DNA of 64,000 nucleotides from Pseudoalteromonas luteoviolacea NCIMB 1944. GTDB lineage: Bacteria > Pseudomonadota > Gammaproteobacteria > Enterobacterales > Alteromonadaceae. A model generated the notes under the pieces. That model was not told the origin of the DNA. It saw only the letters and a program-made list of their open reading frames with translations, and searched no databases. Shown here in pieces: positions 18,464-27,061 of the stretch (its first letter is position 1; every line of letters begins with the position of its first letter). Made by a program: the position numbers and the translations under genes. Location of the stretch: the NCBI RefSeq assembly GCF_001625565.1, contig NZ_AUXS01000022.1:83207-147206 (forward strand), read 5' to 3'.

Positions 18464-18698
18464 GGACATTAAGTTACCAAAATCAAGCTCGGCTGTCAAA
18501 AATACACCTTTTCATCACTTTTAATGTCCTTTTTTTGACATCCATTCAGATTAAACTTTATACAATTAAAATTGATTGCAAAGAAAAATAAAAATGGTCA
18601 GACCAGAGTGTCATAGTAGCAAAAGGTGAATAAAAGTGAGTTGGAAAAATAAACAAGAGATAAAGTTGTAAGGATGTGATGAGTTAGACCGAATGGTC
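18464..18698. other. Non-coding region between pdhR operators and peptide gene 2
   Basis: Together with the flanking sites this forms a 434-bp gene-free stretch from 18321 to 18754. It holds the pdhR promoter region, the second operator-like palindrome, and GACC-GAAT-GGTC at 18688-18699. No open frame of interest is seen. Confidence 0.5.
18593..18607. promoter_or_regulatory. Second TGGT-N3-ACCA operator-like palindrome
   Basis: AATGGTCAGACCAGA has the perfect core TGGT-CAG-ACCA of GntR/FCD regulators, about 145 bp from the first PdhR box. It could be a second PdhR site (repression loop) or the site of another FCD regulator. Confidence 0.5.
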
Positions 18699-18743
18699 GC
18701 TGGAAGCAAGGTCTATTTCATAACGAAACACACCGCTTCCAGC
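18699..18743 (-). terminator. Large structured hairpin downstream of peptide gene 2
   Basis: A 9-bp outer stem (GCTGGAAGC, 18699-18707, with GCTTCCAGC, 18735-18743) continues inward through GGT/ACC and TTTC/GAAA to a 5-nt loop, with a 2-nt bulge and a 3-nt internal loop. It begins 12 bases after the peptide stop on the minus strand. No T-tract follows, so it may stabilise the mRNA 3' end rather than terminate. Confidence 0.5.
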
Positions 18744-18754
18744 TTAAGACTAGC

Positions 18755-18898
18755 TTACTTAATGACGACGTCGCATGCTTCGATACCACTGCAAACAAAG
18801 TCACTTACTCCACCACCAACAGCCTTGGTTTTGTGTGATGCAAGCACTTTATCATCGTTAAGTGCTTTGAGGTTTTTTTTGATAAGTTTAATTTTCAT
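18755..18898 (-). CDS. Small peptide with double-glycine-type leader (peptide 2)
   Basis: A 47-residue peptide starting MKIKLIKKNLKALNDDKVL, with KTKAVGGG at residues 23-30 and a tail with two Cys (FVCSGIEACDVV). AGGA lies 8 bases before the ATG. Its first 30 residues align without gaps with peptide 1 at 10342-10482 (13 identities), after which the sequences diverge. The Gly-Gly-Gly motif fits a double-glycine cleavage site, giving a tail of about 17 residues with the Cys pair spaced five residues apart. It lies downstream of serB on the same strand but is probably transcribed separately. Six copies of an octamer directly precede its Shine-Dalgarno sequence. No modification or export gene is adjacent; function is unknown. 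Confidence 0.65.
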   Translation of the reverse strand: MKIKLIKKNLKALNDDKVLASHKTKAVGGGVSDFVCSGIEACDVVIK

Positions 18899-18910
18899 CG
18901 TTACTATCCT

Positions 18911-18958
18911 TTTGTTGTTTTGTTGTTTTGTTGTTTTGTTGTTTTGTTGTTTTGTTGT
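18911..18958 (-). repeat. Six perfect tandem octamers abutting the peptide 2 Shine-Dalgarno
   Basis: TTTGTTGT is repeated six times without error (48 bp) on the plus strand, which is ACAACAAA x6 in the sense of the peptide. The last unit runs directly into AGGA of the ribosome binding site. Such arrays can gain or lose units by slipped-strand mispairing. Being upstream of the start codon, changes would alter promoter or leader spacing rather than reading frame. A/C-rich leaders of this kind are also expected to be unstructured. Confidence 0.9.
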
Positions 18959-19027
18959 TATTTTTTCAACCCAAGTATGTGAGTCGCTACCAATTCTATC
19001 GATACAAACCCATATTTGGTGTGTACA

Positions 19028-20065
19028 TTATGATTTAATTCCATCAGGCATAGGCACTGTTAGAAAGTACAGTAACTGCAGTAAAGACCCATCACAAATT
19101 GCAGCATCCGCTTGCTCCACAACCTTCGGCTTACCATGTACAGCCACCCCTAAATCGGCCGCCGCCATCATTACTAAATCATTGGCACCATCACCAATGG
19201 CTAAGGTTTGCCCCGCACCAATATCGTAACGGCTGCGCAAACTCTCTAGTACTTGCGCCTTTTTATCAGCATCAACTACCTCACCAATAACTCGACCAGT
19301 TAACTTTTGATCTTCAATTTCTAGAGTATTGGCAAACACATGATCTAACCCCAATCGAACCTGCAATGCCTCTGCAAACCAAGTAAACCCGCCGGAAGCA
19401 ATTGCCAATCGCCAATCGTGCGACTTTAGTATTTCACATAAAGGTTTAATCCCCGCCATCAAAGGCAGATCTTCTTTAAGTGGGGAAATCAAGCTCAGCT
19501 CAATACCCTTTAATTTCGCTACGCGTTTATACAAACTGTCGCTAAATGCCAATTTGCCTGCCATTGCTTCTGCGGTTACCGAGGCCACTTCGTCATATAC
19601 ATCTGCAAGACGGGCTATTTCATCAATACACTCTATTTCAATCGCTGTTGAGTCCATATCCATCACCAACAGCCCAGGTTTAAGTAGTTGAGGCAAACTA
19701 GGTAATATTGCCCCTTGACACCCCACTGTCTGAGCCGCTTGCCGGACAGCCGTTTTGGATAATTCATCAAGGTGTTGCAAGCAAACTTCTATTGCGATGC
19801 CAATTGGCAGATCATCGTGGGCTTTAAAAGCACACAGACTGATAAACGTTAAGTGCTCTGATGAAAGCATGTCGATAAATTGCACCAACGAGGTACCCGT
19901 GACACTAGCGCCAAATAAAACGATGTATTGCGACTTGGCCTCTGTTAACCCACTCTCTTTAGCAGATTGGGCATTTCCAAATTCGTACCACTTTGATAAG
20001 GTAAGTTGATTTTCAACAGGGCGGACATCGAATTGGTCGACATCAATGATATTTTGCATTGGCAT
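19028..20065 (-). CDS. serB: Phosphoserine phosphatase
   Basis: A 345-residue enzyme for the last step of serine synthesis. The C-terminal HAD domain has DMDSTAIEIECIDEIA (nucleophile Asp), the Ser of AIASGGFTWFAEAL, and GDGANDLVMMAAADLG. The N-terminal part of about 130 residues is an ACT-like/variable extension as in other gammaproteobacterial SerB. The start ATG 20065 has AGGAG 6 bases upstream. It is divergent from ytjB, the same arrangement as in E. coli. Downstream on the same strand lies peptide gene 2, after about 130 bp. Confidence 0.94.
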   Translation of the reverse strand: MPMQNIIDVDQFDVRPVENQLTLSKWYEFGNAQSAKESGLTEAKSQYIVLFGASVTGTSLVQFIDMLSSEHLTFISLCAFKAHDDLPIGIAIEVCLQHLDELSKTAVRQAAQTVGCQGAILPSLPQLLKPGLLVMDMDSTAIEIECIDEIARLADVYDEVASVTAEAMAGKLAFSDSLYKRVAKLKGIELSLISPLKEDLPLMAGIKPLCEILKSHDWRLAIASGGFTWFAEALQVRLGLDHVFANTLEIEDQKLTGRVIGEVVDADKKAQVLESLRSRYDIGAGQTLAIGDGANDLVMMAAADLGVAVHGKPKVVEQADAAICDGSLLQLLYFLTVPMPDGIKS

Positions 20066-20138
20066 TGAGCACTCCTAATAACGGTATAGGCTCTTTTTAA
20101 CATCTAATGAAAATAATGTCAGCCAACAACCTGTAACT

Positions 20139-20786
20139 ATGAAAAATACACAAGCACATGCTTTTTTAAAATCTTCACAAAGTAAACGTTTACTGAGACT
20201 CACGATTGCAGCAGGCTGCTTGCTCGCGCTACTGTGGATAGCAACCAATACCAGTTTTCGCTCTCACCAGTTGCTGCATACCAATGCTAATCACACAGGG
20301 CAAAGCTTGGTCCAACAATTTGCACTCAATGCCGCTGAGCCACTGTCGCGTATGGACACACCAAGGCTCAGAGCCATGAGCAACCACTTGGCCAGCGATC
20401 AGTACGTGCTCTCTGTTGCTGTGTATAACCAAAGTGGTCTATTTCTGATAGGCAACGACGGCATGACCGAGGCGCCTGAATTTAAAGGTTTGCCTGACGG
20501 GTTAGCTGGCATCAATCCAAGCAAAGATGCCATCGTTGGAAAGATTGTAGACAACCAACAAACTATCGGCTTTGTCAGCATAGAATATCTTACCGACGCA
20601 GCCATGAGTGAAAGTCATAAACACTTCCATCAACTGGGCCGAATCGTACTATTAATGTTGCTTATTGTCGGCGTATTTACTTGGCAAATAGGCCGAGCGC
20701 TAACTCGCCGTGATGTCAAAAAGCAAATAAAAAAAGGCGCGCAAGAAGCCAGTTTGATGGAAGATGAGGAAGACAACGAATCATGA
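20139..20786 (+). CDS. ytjB: YtjB/Smp-family membrane protein
   Basis: A 215-residue inner-membrane protein with two membrane helices (about residues 18-38 and 165-185), a periplasmic domain between them containing MDTPRLRAMSNHLASDQYVLSVAVYN, and a charged cytoplasmic tail. This matches the Smp (YtjB, AhpA) family found next to serB in enterobacteria; the divergent serB neighbour supports the call. The biochemical role is not established. Confidence 0.8.
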   Translation: MKNTQAHAFLKSSQSKRLLRLTIAAGCLLALLWIATNTSFRSHQLLHTNANHTGQSLVQQFALNAAEPLSRMDTPRLRAMSNHLASDQYVLSVAVYNQSGLFLIGNDGMTEAPEFKGLPDGLAGINPSKDAIVGKIVDNQQTIGFVSIEYLTDAAMSESHKHFHQLGRIVLLMLLIVGVFTWQIGRALTRRDVKKQIKKGAQEASLMEDEEDNES

Positions 20787-20841
20787 CTTCCTGTCTGTCA
20801 TTTTGCACTTATCATATCGAGCTTACCGATTAAAACGAATA

Positions 20842-21606
20842 TCAAATTGAAAAAAGCTCACATGACGACGCGTAAAGTGACAACGCAATTTCTTCTTTAG
20901 GTTCACTGCGTAATTGGCATACATGCTTAAAAACATCCATCAACCGCGCTGGCGTATTGATCTGCCCCTGATAGCCAAAAACGGGCATTGATGGCGCATC
21001 AGTTTCAATTACAAAGCTAGACAATGGCAATGCACTCACCACATCTCGGGTCTTTTTCGCCCGCGGATAGGTGATAGTACCACCCAGACCAAGTTTAAAC
21101 CCTAAATTGACATAATATTGAGCTTGTTGCCGAGAACCCGAAAAGGCATGGATCACACCACCAAACTTAGGTTTTGTTTGCTTGAATGATTGCGCAATTA
21201 GATGATGGCTTTGGCGATGGTGCACAATCAAGGGCAACTCTAACGTATTAGCCAGTTGGATGTGATCAGTAAAAATTGCCTGTTGTAGGGGCAGATCTGC
21301 ACATTGACTATCAATACCGCACTCGCCAATGGCCACCAACCTCTCTCTATGGCGTGTTGCCAAATCAGCCAACTGCGCCATTTCTTGGCGGCTATCTGGT
21401 GTCAAAAAATATGGGTGTAGACCAAACGCAATATGGCAGCACGAATACACTTGTTGAAAATCTATTAAACGTTTGCACTGTGCCAGAGAAACTCCTGGCA
21501 CAATCAGCTTTTCGATGCCAAAAGACGCAGCGTCTGCAATTTGCAGAGTGATGTTGTCGGCAAACTCTGCAAAATCTAAATGGCAATGGCTATCGATAAA
21601 TCGCAT
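20842..21606 (-). CDS. TatD-family metal-dependent deoxyribonuclease (YjjV-like)
   Basis: A 254-residue TIM-barrel hydrolase. It begins FIDSHCHLDF with the HxH metal motif and has GECGID, PLIVHHRQSHH, GVIHAFSGS and FVIETDAPSMP, all family landmarks with metal ligands. Members act as 3'-5' exonucleases or endonucleases in DNA repair or turnover. Its ATG follows the pdxH stop with no gap (TAAATG), so it is co-transcribed and probably translationally coupled with pdxH. Confidence 0.87.
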   Translation of the reverse strand: MRFIDSHCHLDFAEFADNITLQIADAASFGIEKLIVPGVSLAQCKRLIDFQQVYSCCHIAFGLHPYFLTPDSRQEMAQLADLATRHRERLVAIGECGIDSQCADLPLQQAIFTDHIQLANTLELPLIVHHRQSHHLIAQSFKQTKPKFGGVIHAFSGSRQQAQYYVNLGFKLGLGGTITYPRAKKTRDVVSALPLSSFVIETDAPSMPVFGYQGQINTPARLMDVFKHVCQLRSEPKEEIALSLYASSCELFSI

Positions 21607-22248
21607 TTACGGATTTAGACGTTCAATCGACCAGCTGTCATCTGGTTGTTTTACGTACATGAAACGGTCGTGAAGTCGATGCTCTCCACCTTGCCAGAAC
21701 TCTATTTTATGAGGCACAACACAATACCCGCCCCAAAAGTCCGGTAGTGGAATATCACCCTTAGCAAACTTACTTTTCATATTTTGGAATGTTTGCATCA
21801 AAGCTTGTCGAGACGAAACTGGACGGGATTGTTGAGATGCCCACGCCGCCAGCTGACTCTCTTTAGGGCGAGACAAAAAGTATTTCGCCACAGCAGCGGT
21901 ACTTAACGGCTGAGCTTCTCCGTATACAATCACTTGTCGCTCAATTGCATGCCATGGAAAGTGCAGAGATATCTTGTTATTGATAGCTAAATCTTGTGCC
22001 TTTTTTGAACCCGTGTTGGTAAAAAATACAAAGCCATTTTGATCCAGGTTTTTCAACAACACAATACGCTGTGACGGCTGGCCTTGTGCATCCACCGTTG
22101 CCACAACCATGGCAGTTGGATCCGCTGTAAACTTTGCATCAACGGCTTGTTGTAGCCAAATTTCAAACTGTTCAATTGGATTATCTTTAAGCGCTTCTCG
22201 ACGCAACCCATCCTGCACATACTCTCTGCGGATATCATCTAATTTCAT
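21607..22248 (-). CDS. pdxH: Pyridoxine/pyridoxamine 5'-phosphate oxidase
   Basis: A 213-residue FMN enzyme that makes pyridoxal 5'-phosphate. The N-terminal [16 protein letters not shown], the FMN-binding [19 protein letters not shown], and the C-terminal [16 protein letters not shown] are typical and the length matches E. coli (218). It is the first gene of a two-gene unit with the TatD nuclease and lies downstream of the argS terminator. Confidence 0.95.
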   Translation of the reverse strand: MKLDDIRREYVQDGLRREALKDNPIEQFEIWLQQAVDAKFTADPTAMVVATVDAQGQPSQRIVLLKNLDQNGFVFFTNTGSKKAQDLAINNKISLHFPWHAIERQVIVYGEAQPLSTAAVAKYFLSRPKESQLAAWASQQSRPVSSRQALMQTFQNMKSKFAKGDIPLPDFWGGYCVVPHKIEFWQGGEHRLHDRFMYVKQPDDSWSIERLNP

Positions 22249-22298
22249 CTTGGCGATTCCTTAGCATATTAAAAAGGTGCTTACTCTCATCAGTAAAC

Positions 22299-22325
22299 AA
22301 AAAGCCGCCTAAAGTGGCGGCTTTT
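22299..22325 (-). terminator. Intrinsic terminator of argS
   Basis: AAAAGCCGCC pairs with GGCGGCTTTT around a short loop, and the minus-strand side ends in TTTTTGTTT. It lies about 25 bases beyond the argS stop. Confidence 0.88.
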
Positions 22326-22349
22326 ACAACATTAACCAATCAATGGAGC

Positions 22350-24092
22350 TTACATTTGCTCCATTACTTCAATGCCTAATAGGTCTAAGCCTGTGTGTAG
22401 TGTTTTTGCCACTAAGTTACATAGTAGCAAACGACTCTCTCTCGTTTGCTCTGCCACATCATCTTTCAAAATCGGGCATGCTTCGTAGAACGACATATAT
22501 AAACTGGCAAGTTCATATAGGTATCCACACAATACGTGTGGCGTCGCTTCATTGATCATTAGATCAAGGACTTCTTCAAGTTGCAATAACTTAAGAGCCA
22601 AAGCCTTTTCTTGTGGCTGTGCAATTATGATCTGACCGTTCAATGAATCGCTATTGACCGCAGCTTTACGGAAAATACTTTTAACACGAGTATATGCATA
22701 CTGAAGATATGGGGCTGTTGCACCTTCAAAGCTCAGCATGGTGTCCCAATTGAAGATGTAGTCGCTTGTACGATGCTTTGACAGATCAGCATATTTAACT
22801 GCACCAATACCTACTTTGCGGGCAATTTCTGCGCGCGCTTCTTCAGAGAGTTCAGAGGCACGCTCCGCCAGTTTGTCTGCTGCACGACTCACGGCTTCAT
22901 CTAGCAAATCAGCAAGCTTAATCGTACCACCTGTACGTGTCTTGAACGGCTTACCATCGTCACCCATCATAGTACCAAAAAGACTTGGTTCGTAGCTGGT
23001 TTTGTCTTTCAAAAACCCGGCTTTACGCGCTGTGATCTCAACTTGATTGAAGTGAAGACCCTGACGTGCATCAACAAAAATCAAGATACGGTCAACGTCA
23101 AGCTCATTTGAACGGTAATCGCACGCAGCTAAATCTGTTGTAGAGTATAAGAAGCCACCACCTGATTTTTGTACGATGAATACCGATGGCTCACCATCTT
23201 TATTCGCTAATTCATCAAGGAATACTACTTGCGCACCTTGGTCTTCTACCGCAATGCCTTTTTCTTTAAGTAACTCAATAACACCGTTCAAACGATCGTT
23301 ATAAGCACTTTCCGCTTTGATGTCTTCGCGTCCCAATGTCACATTGAGTTTTTTGTACACTTCTTCAGAGTGCTTCACCGAGGTGTCGATGAATAACTGC
23401 CACAATTTTTCACAGTGCGCATCGCCACCTTGTAATTTCACAACATAGTCACGGGCTTTATCAGCAAAACCTTCTTCATCATCAAAGCGTTTTTTCGCAT
23501 CACGATAAAAGCTTTCTAAATCAGCCAGTGCCACCGCCTCAAGATCAATACCTTGCTCAAGTAAATCTTCAAGGTGTGCGATCAACATACCAAACTGAGT
23601 ACCCCAGTCACCCATGTGATTTTGACGGATAACTTTATCACCACGGAACTCAAGGGCGCGCACAACGGCATCACCAATGATGGTGGAACGCAGGTGACCA
23701 ACGTGCATTTCTTTAGCCAGATTTGGCGATGAGTAATCCACAACGACTTTATGTGGGGTCACGTGTTCTGCTACACCAAGCTTTGCATCTTGGTTGGCTG
23801 ATTCTAAGCTTGATGCTAAGAACTCTGGTTTTAGATGAATATTAATAAAACCAGGGCCTGCAATTTCAGTTTTTGCAGCAACATCGTCGATATCTAAGTT
23901 ATCAATGATCTTTTGTGCAACTTCACGCGGATTCGTTTTGAGCGCTTTTGCGGCGCCCATTGCACCATTGATTTGGTAATCACCAAATTGCGGGCGAGTA
24001 GATTGTGTAACCGCAGGGTTTGTGCCTTCAGGAATGCCCGCAGCTTGCATCGCGGTATTGGCTTTTTCTATTAATAGAGTTTTGATATTCAT
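22350..24092 (-). CDS. argS: Arginyl-tRNA synthetase
   Basis: A 580-residue class I synthetase. It has the additional N-terminal domain, the signature [21 protein letters not shown] (HIGH variant HVGH), [12 protein letters not shown], and a C-terminal DALR anticodon-binding domain with the Met-Gln-Met end. As in many ArgRS there is no clear KMSK. It follows prfC on the same strand after 63 bases that contain a hairpin. Length agrees with the family (577 in E. coli). Confidence 0.96.
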   Translation of the reverse strand: MNIKTLLIEKANTAMQAAGIPEGTNPAVTQSTRPQFGDYQINGAMGAAKALKTNPREVAQKIIDNLDIDDVAAKTEIAGPGFINIHLKPEFLASSLESANQDAKLGVAEHVTPHKVVVDYSSPNLAKEMHVGHLRSTIIGDAVVRALEFRGDKVIRQNHMGDWGTQFGMLIAHLEDLLEQGIDLEAVALADLESFYRDAKKRFDDEEGFADKARDYVVKLQGGDAHCEKLWQLFIDTSVKHSEEVYKKLNVTLGREDIKAESAYNDRLNGVIELLKEKGIAVEDQGAQVVFLDELANKDGEPSVFIVQKSGGGFLYSTTDLAACDYRSNELDVDRILIFVDARQGLHFNQVEITARKAGFLKDKTSYEPSLFGTMMGDDGKPFKTRTGGTIKLADLLDEAVSRAADKLAERASELSEEARAEIARKVGIGAVKYADLSKHRTSDYIFNWDTMLSFEGATAPYLQYAYTRVKSIFRKAAVNSDSLNGQIIIAQPQEKALALKLLQLEEVLDLMINEATPHVLCGYLYELASLYMSFYEACPILKDDVAEQTRESRLLLCNLVAKTLHTGLDLLGIEVMEQM

Positions 24093-24107
24093 TTGTTATC
24101 CTGTGAT

Positions 24108-24133
24108 CCTTGCCAGCCATCAAGCCAGCAAGG
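24108..24133 (-). promoter_or_regulatory. Hairpin in the prfC-argS gap (argS leader)
   Basis: CCTTGC pairs with GCAAGG, with partial inner pairing including G-U wobbles. It lacks a T-tract and lies 16 bases before the argS ATG. It may be a weak attenuating or mRNA-end structure; low confidence. Confidence 0.3.
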
Positions 24134-24155
24134 TTAAATTCAATTTAAGCGCTTA

Positions 24156-25745
24156 TTAGTGTTCACGTGTATGATGGAACTTAACATCAGGATAGCGTTC
24201 CATTGATAAGTTTAAATTTACACGGCTAGGTGCAATGTAAGTTAAGTTATCACCACCATCAAGGGCCAAATTTGCTTCGCACTTGCGTTTAAACTCAGCC
24301 ATCTTCTTATCGTCGTCACACGTCACCCAACGGGCTGTTTGTACTGCCACGCTTTCGTAAATTGCATCTACGTTATATTCAGCTTTTAGGCGCGCTACAA
24401 CCACATCAAACTGAAGCACACCGACCGCACCTACGATTAAACTGTTATTTTGTAGAGGTCTAAATACCTGTACCGCACCTTCTTCTGACAGCTGCACTAA
24501 GCCTTTTAATAACTGCTTTTGCTTAAGCGGATCTTTTAAACGAATGCTACGGAATAATTCTGGCGCGAAATTTGGTATACCACTGAATTTCAGCTTCTCA
24601 CCTTGCGTGAAGGTATCACCGATTTGGATTGTACCGTGGTTATGCAAGCCAATGATGTCACCAGCATATGCCTCTTGAGCACGCTCACGATCACCCGCCA
24701 TAAAGGTTACCGCGTCGGAGATGCTGACTTTTTTGCCAATACGTACATGGTCCATCTTCATACCTTGAGTATATTTACCCGATACGATACGCATAAAAGC
24801 AATACGGTCACGGTGTTTGGGGTCCATATTCGCTTGAATTTTGAATACAAAGCCTGAGAACTTTTCTTCTTCAGCTTTTACTTCACGCTCTTCAGTTTGA
24901 CGTGGCATTGGCGTTGGCGCCCATTCTGTTAAACCGTCAAGCATATGGTCAACACCAAAGTTACCTAATGCTGTACCAAAGTAAACTGGTGTTAGCTCAC
25001 CCGATAAAAATAACTCATGATCAAACTCATTTGATGCTCCGATCACCAGCTCTAGCTCTTCACGGAGCTGCTCGGCTAACTCATCACCGATTTCGACATC
25101 TAGATCTGGATTGTCTAAGCCCTTAATGATGCGTTTTTCTTGGATAGTATGGCCTTGACCCGTTGCGTATAAAATCGTTTCATCACGATGAATGTGGTAC
25201 ACGCCTTTAAATTCTTTACCGCAGCCGATTGGCCAAGTGATAGGTGCACACATGATATTCAGTTCTGTTTCGACTTCGTCCATCACTTCCATTGGGTCAC
25301 GGATGTCACGGTCAAGCTTGTTCATGAAAGTCACGATTGGCGTGTCACGTAAGCGAGTAACTTCCATTAATTTACGAGTTCTATCCTCAACACCTTTTGC
25401 CGCATCGATTACCATTAGACATGAGTCAACAGCAGTCAGTGTACGGTAAGTATCTTCAGAGAAATCTTCGTGTCCCGGGGTATCTAGTAGGTTTACCAAT
25501 GCATCATTATACGGGAACTGCATCACCGAGGTTGTTACCGAGATACCACGCTCTTTTTCCATTTCCATCCAGTCAGATTTTGCGTGCTGGTTTGAACCAC
25601 GACCTTTTACCGTACCGGCTTTTTGTAACGCCTTTCCGAATAAAAGTACTTTCTCTGTTATGGTGGTTTTACCCGCATCCGGGTGAGAAATAATGGCAAA
25701 AGTACGGCGAAGCGATACTTCTTGCTGGATACTGTTGTTTGACAT
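24156..25745 (-). CDS. prfC: Peptide chain release factor 3
   Basis: A 529-residue GTPase that recycles RF1/RF2 after termination. G motifs are SHPDAGKTT (G1), [13 protein letters not shown] (G3) and FMNKLDRD (G4); the switch segment [14 protein letters not shown] is typical of RF3, and the C-terminal domain III has the expected length (E. coli 529). It is upstream of argS on the same strand. Confidence 0.96.
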   Translation of the reverse strand: MSNNSIQQEVSLRRTFAIISHPDAGKTTITEKVLLFGKALQKAGTVKGRGSNQHAKSDWMEMEKERGISVTTSVMQFPYNDALVNLLDTPGHEDFSEDTYRTLTAVDSCLMVIDAAKGVEDRTRKLMEVTRLRDTPIVTFMNKLDRDIRDPMEVMDEVETELNIMCAPITWPIGCGKEFKGVYHIHRDETILYATGQGHTIQEKRIIKGLDNPDLDVEIGDELAEQLREELELVIGASNEFDHELFLSGELTPVYFGTALGNFGVDHMLDGLTEWAPTPMPRQTEEREVKAEEEKFSGFVFKIQANMDPKHRDRIAFMRIVSGKYTQGMKMDHVRIGKKVSISDAVTFMAGDRERAQEAYAGDIIGLHNHGTIQIGDTFTQGEKLKFSGIPNFAPELFRSIRLKDPLKQKQLLKGLVQLSEEGAVQVFRPLQNNSLIVGAVGVLQFDVVVARLKAEYNVDAIYESVAVQTARWVTCDDDKKMAEFKRKCEANLALDGGDNLTYIAPSRVNLNLSMERYPDVKFHHTREH

Positions 25746-26064
25746 TGAAAACTCTACTTTTGGCTTATCTGAGTGTGACTATTAACTGATAACACTCAGC
25801 TGTGAACACATATCCGCATATTGTCTCTGATCCTGACTATTTTAACAACTTATCGGCACATAAATTGACGAAAAACTGCGGCATTTCTAACCTTGACCAA
25901 TCTCATGTTACGTTCCACATATGCCGCCATCAACATTCATTAAGCGATTTTCTGGATATAAAAACTTGGCCTCTTTGATATACCCGCTTGAACGCTGCGG
26001 CCCCTATACAATTTTATTTAAATTGTTAGGATAGATATCCATAACCAATAATAAAAAATATTCA
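25746..26064. other. Intergenic region between prfC and the thioesterase
   Basis: About 320 bp between divergent genes, presumably holding both promoters. I see no clear operator, repeat or small gene. The segment just before the thioesterase is very AT-rich and lacks a Shine-Dalgarno sequence. Confidence 0.4.
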
Positions 26065-26802
26065 ATGACTACAAAACTATTTACAACGCCAAAGCCTAAC
26101 CCTCAGGCAACCACTCGACTTTTCTGCTTTCCTTACGCAGGCGGTGCTCCAAGCATTTTTATACCTTGGTTAGATAAATTACCCGCTCATATTGAAATAG
26201 TCCTTGTCCAGTTACCCGGACGCGGTGCCCGGCTCATGGAGCCCCCCCATGACAAAATGCACTTAATTATTGAAGAGCTAATGCAACAAAGCGACTTTAT
26301 TACTCAAAAGCCATGTGTGTTTTTTGGTCATAGTCTCGGTAGCCGTGTCGCCTATGAACTTGCTTACTCCTTGCAAAAAGCAAACAAAACGCTGCCAGTT
26401 AAAATGATAGCCTCAGCTAGTCGAGCACCACATTTAGCCGGCCAGAAACAACCTATTTACCATTTACCTAAGCAAGAGTTCATCAAAAAACTTCGTGAAC
26501 TCAATGGTACACCACAAGAAATTCTGGCAAATGCCGAACTAATGGATCTGTTTTTACCACTGCTACGCGCTGATTTCGAAATCGCAGATTGTTATCGGGC
26601 TGAGCCACACCCTCTCCCACTGCCTATCGATGTCTTTTTTGGTCACGATGACGTTGATATATCACAAGCTCAACTTGATGCGTGGCAGTCGCTGTCAAGC
26701 TTGCCAATTCAGCAACACGCTTTTAATGGCGATCACTTTTTTATCAACACACTCAGCGACCAAGTGGTAGCAAAAGTATCTGACATACTAGCCACCATAT
26801 AG
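26065..26802 (+). CDS. Type II thioesterase (alpha/beta hydrolase)
   Basis: A 245-residue enzyme of the RifR/GrsT/SrfAD type. Landmarks are LFCFPYAGGAP near the N-terminus, VQLPGRGARLMEPP, the nucleophile elbow FGHSLGSR (Ser in GHSLG), a catalytic Asp around FFGHDDVDI, and the His in NGDHFFI. Such enzymes free misprimed carrier proteins in nonribosomal peptide or polyketide synthesis. No synthetase is in the window, so it is an orphan that may serve an assembly line elsewhere in the genome or a phosphopantetheine-dependent process. No Shine-Dalgarno sequence is visible before the ATG, which is unusual here. Confidence 0.85.
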   Translation: MTTKLFTTPKPNPQATTRLFCFPYAGGAPSIFIPWLDKLPAHIEIVLVQLPGRGARLMEPPHDKMHLIIEELMQQSDFITQKPCVFFGHSLGSRVAYELAYSLQKANKTLPVKMIASASRAPHLAGQKQPIYHLPKQEFIKKLRELNGTPQEILANAELMDLFLPLLRADFEIADCYRAEPHPLPLPIDVFFGHDDVDISQAQLDAWQSLSSLPIQQHAFNGDHFFINTLSDQVVAKVSDILATI

Positions 26803-26813
26803 ATAAAGCACTT

Positions 26814-26838
26814 GAATGGGTCATTGCGAGACCCATTC
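26814..26838 (+). terminator. Hairpin after the thioesterase gene
   Basis: GAATGGGTC pairs with GACCCATTC around a 7-nt loop, 12 bases after the stop. C residues rather than T follow, so Rho-independent function is doubtful. Confidence 0.4.
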
Positions 26839-27061
26839 CCCCAGCCAAACCTGTACAATTATCACCCTCCTTTGTAAACTAAAGTTAACCCGCAGTCCTA
26901 GACATAGGTACACAATACCAATTACTATAAAACGCTAAATAGTTTGTATTCTCACAATGAAGAAACTCGCTCACTTTGTATTAAAATGATTGCTAGAAGC
27001 GTGCGCGAATGACAGCCATGACTTTAAGCCAACTCATTGATATTAAAAGGATGATAATAAA

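Noticed and set aside
18911..18958. Octamer array considered as a CRISPR
   Set aside because: Units are contiguous with no spacers and only 8 bp long.
18693..19229. 178-codon plus-strand frame across peptide 2, the octamer array and serB
   Set aside because: Its middle is poly-Leu/Phe/Val translation of the octamer array and its end is antisense to serB.
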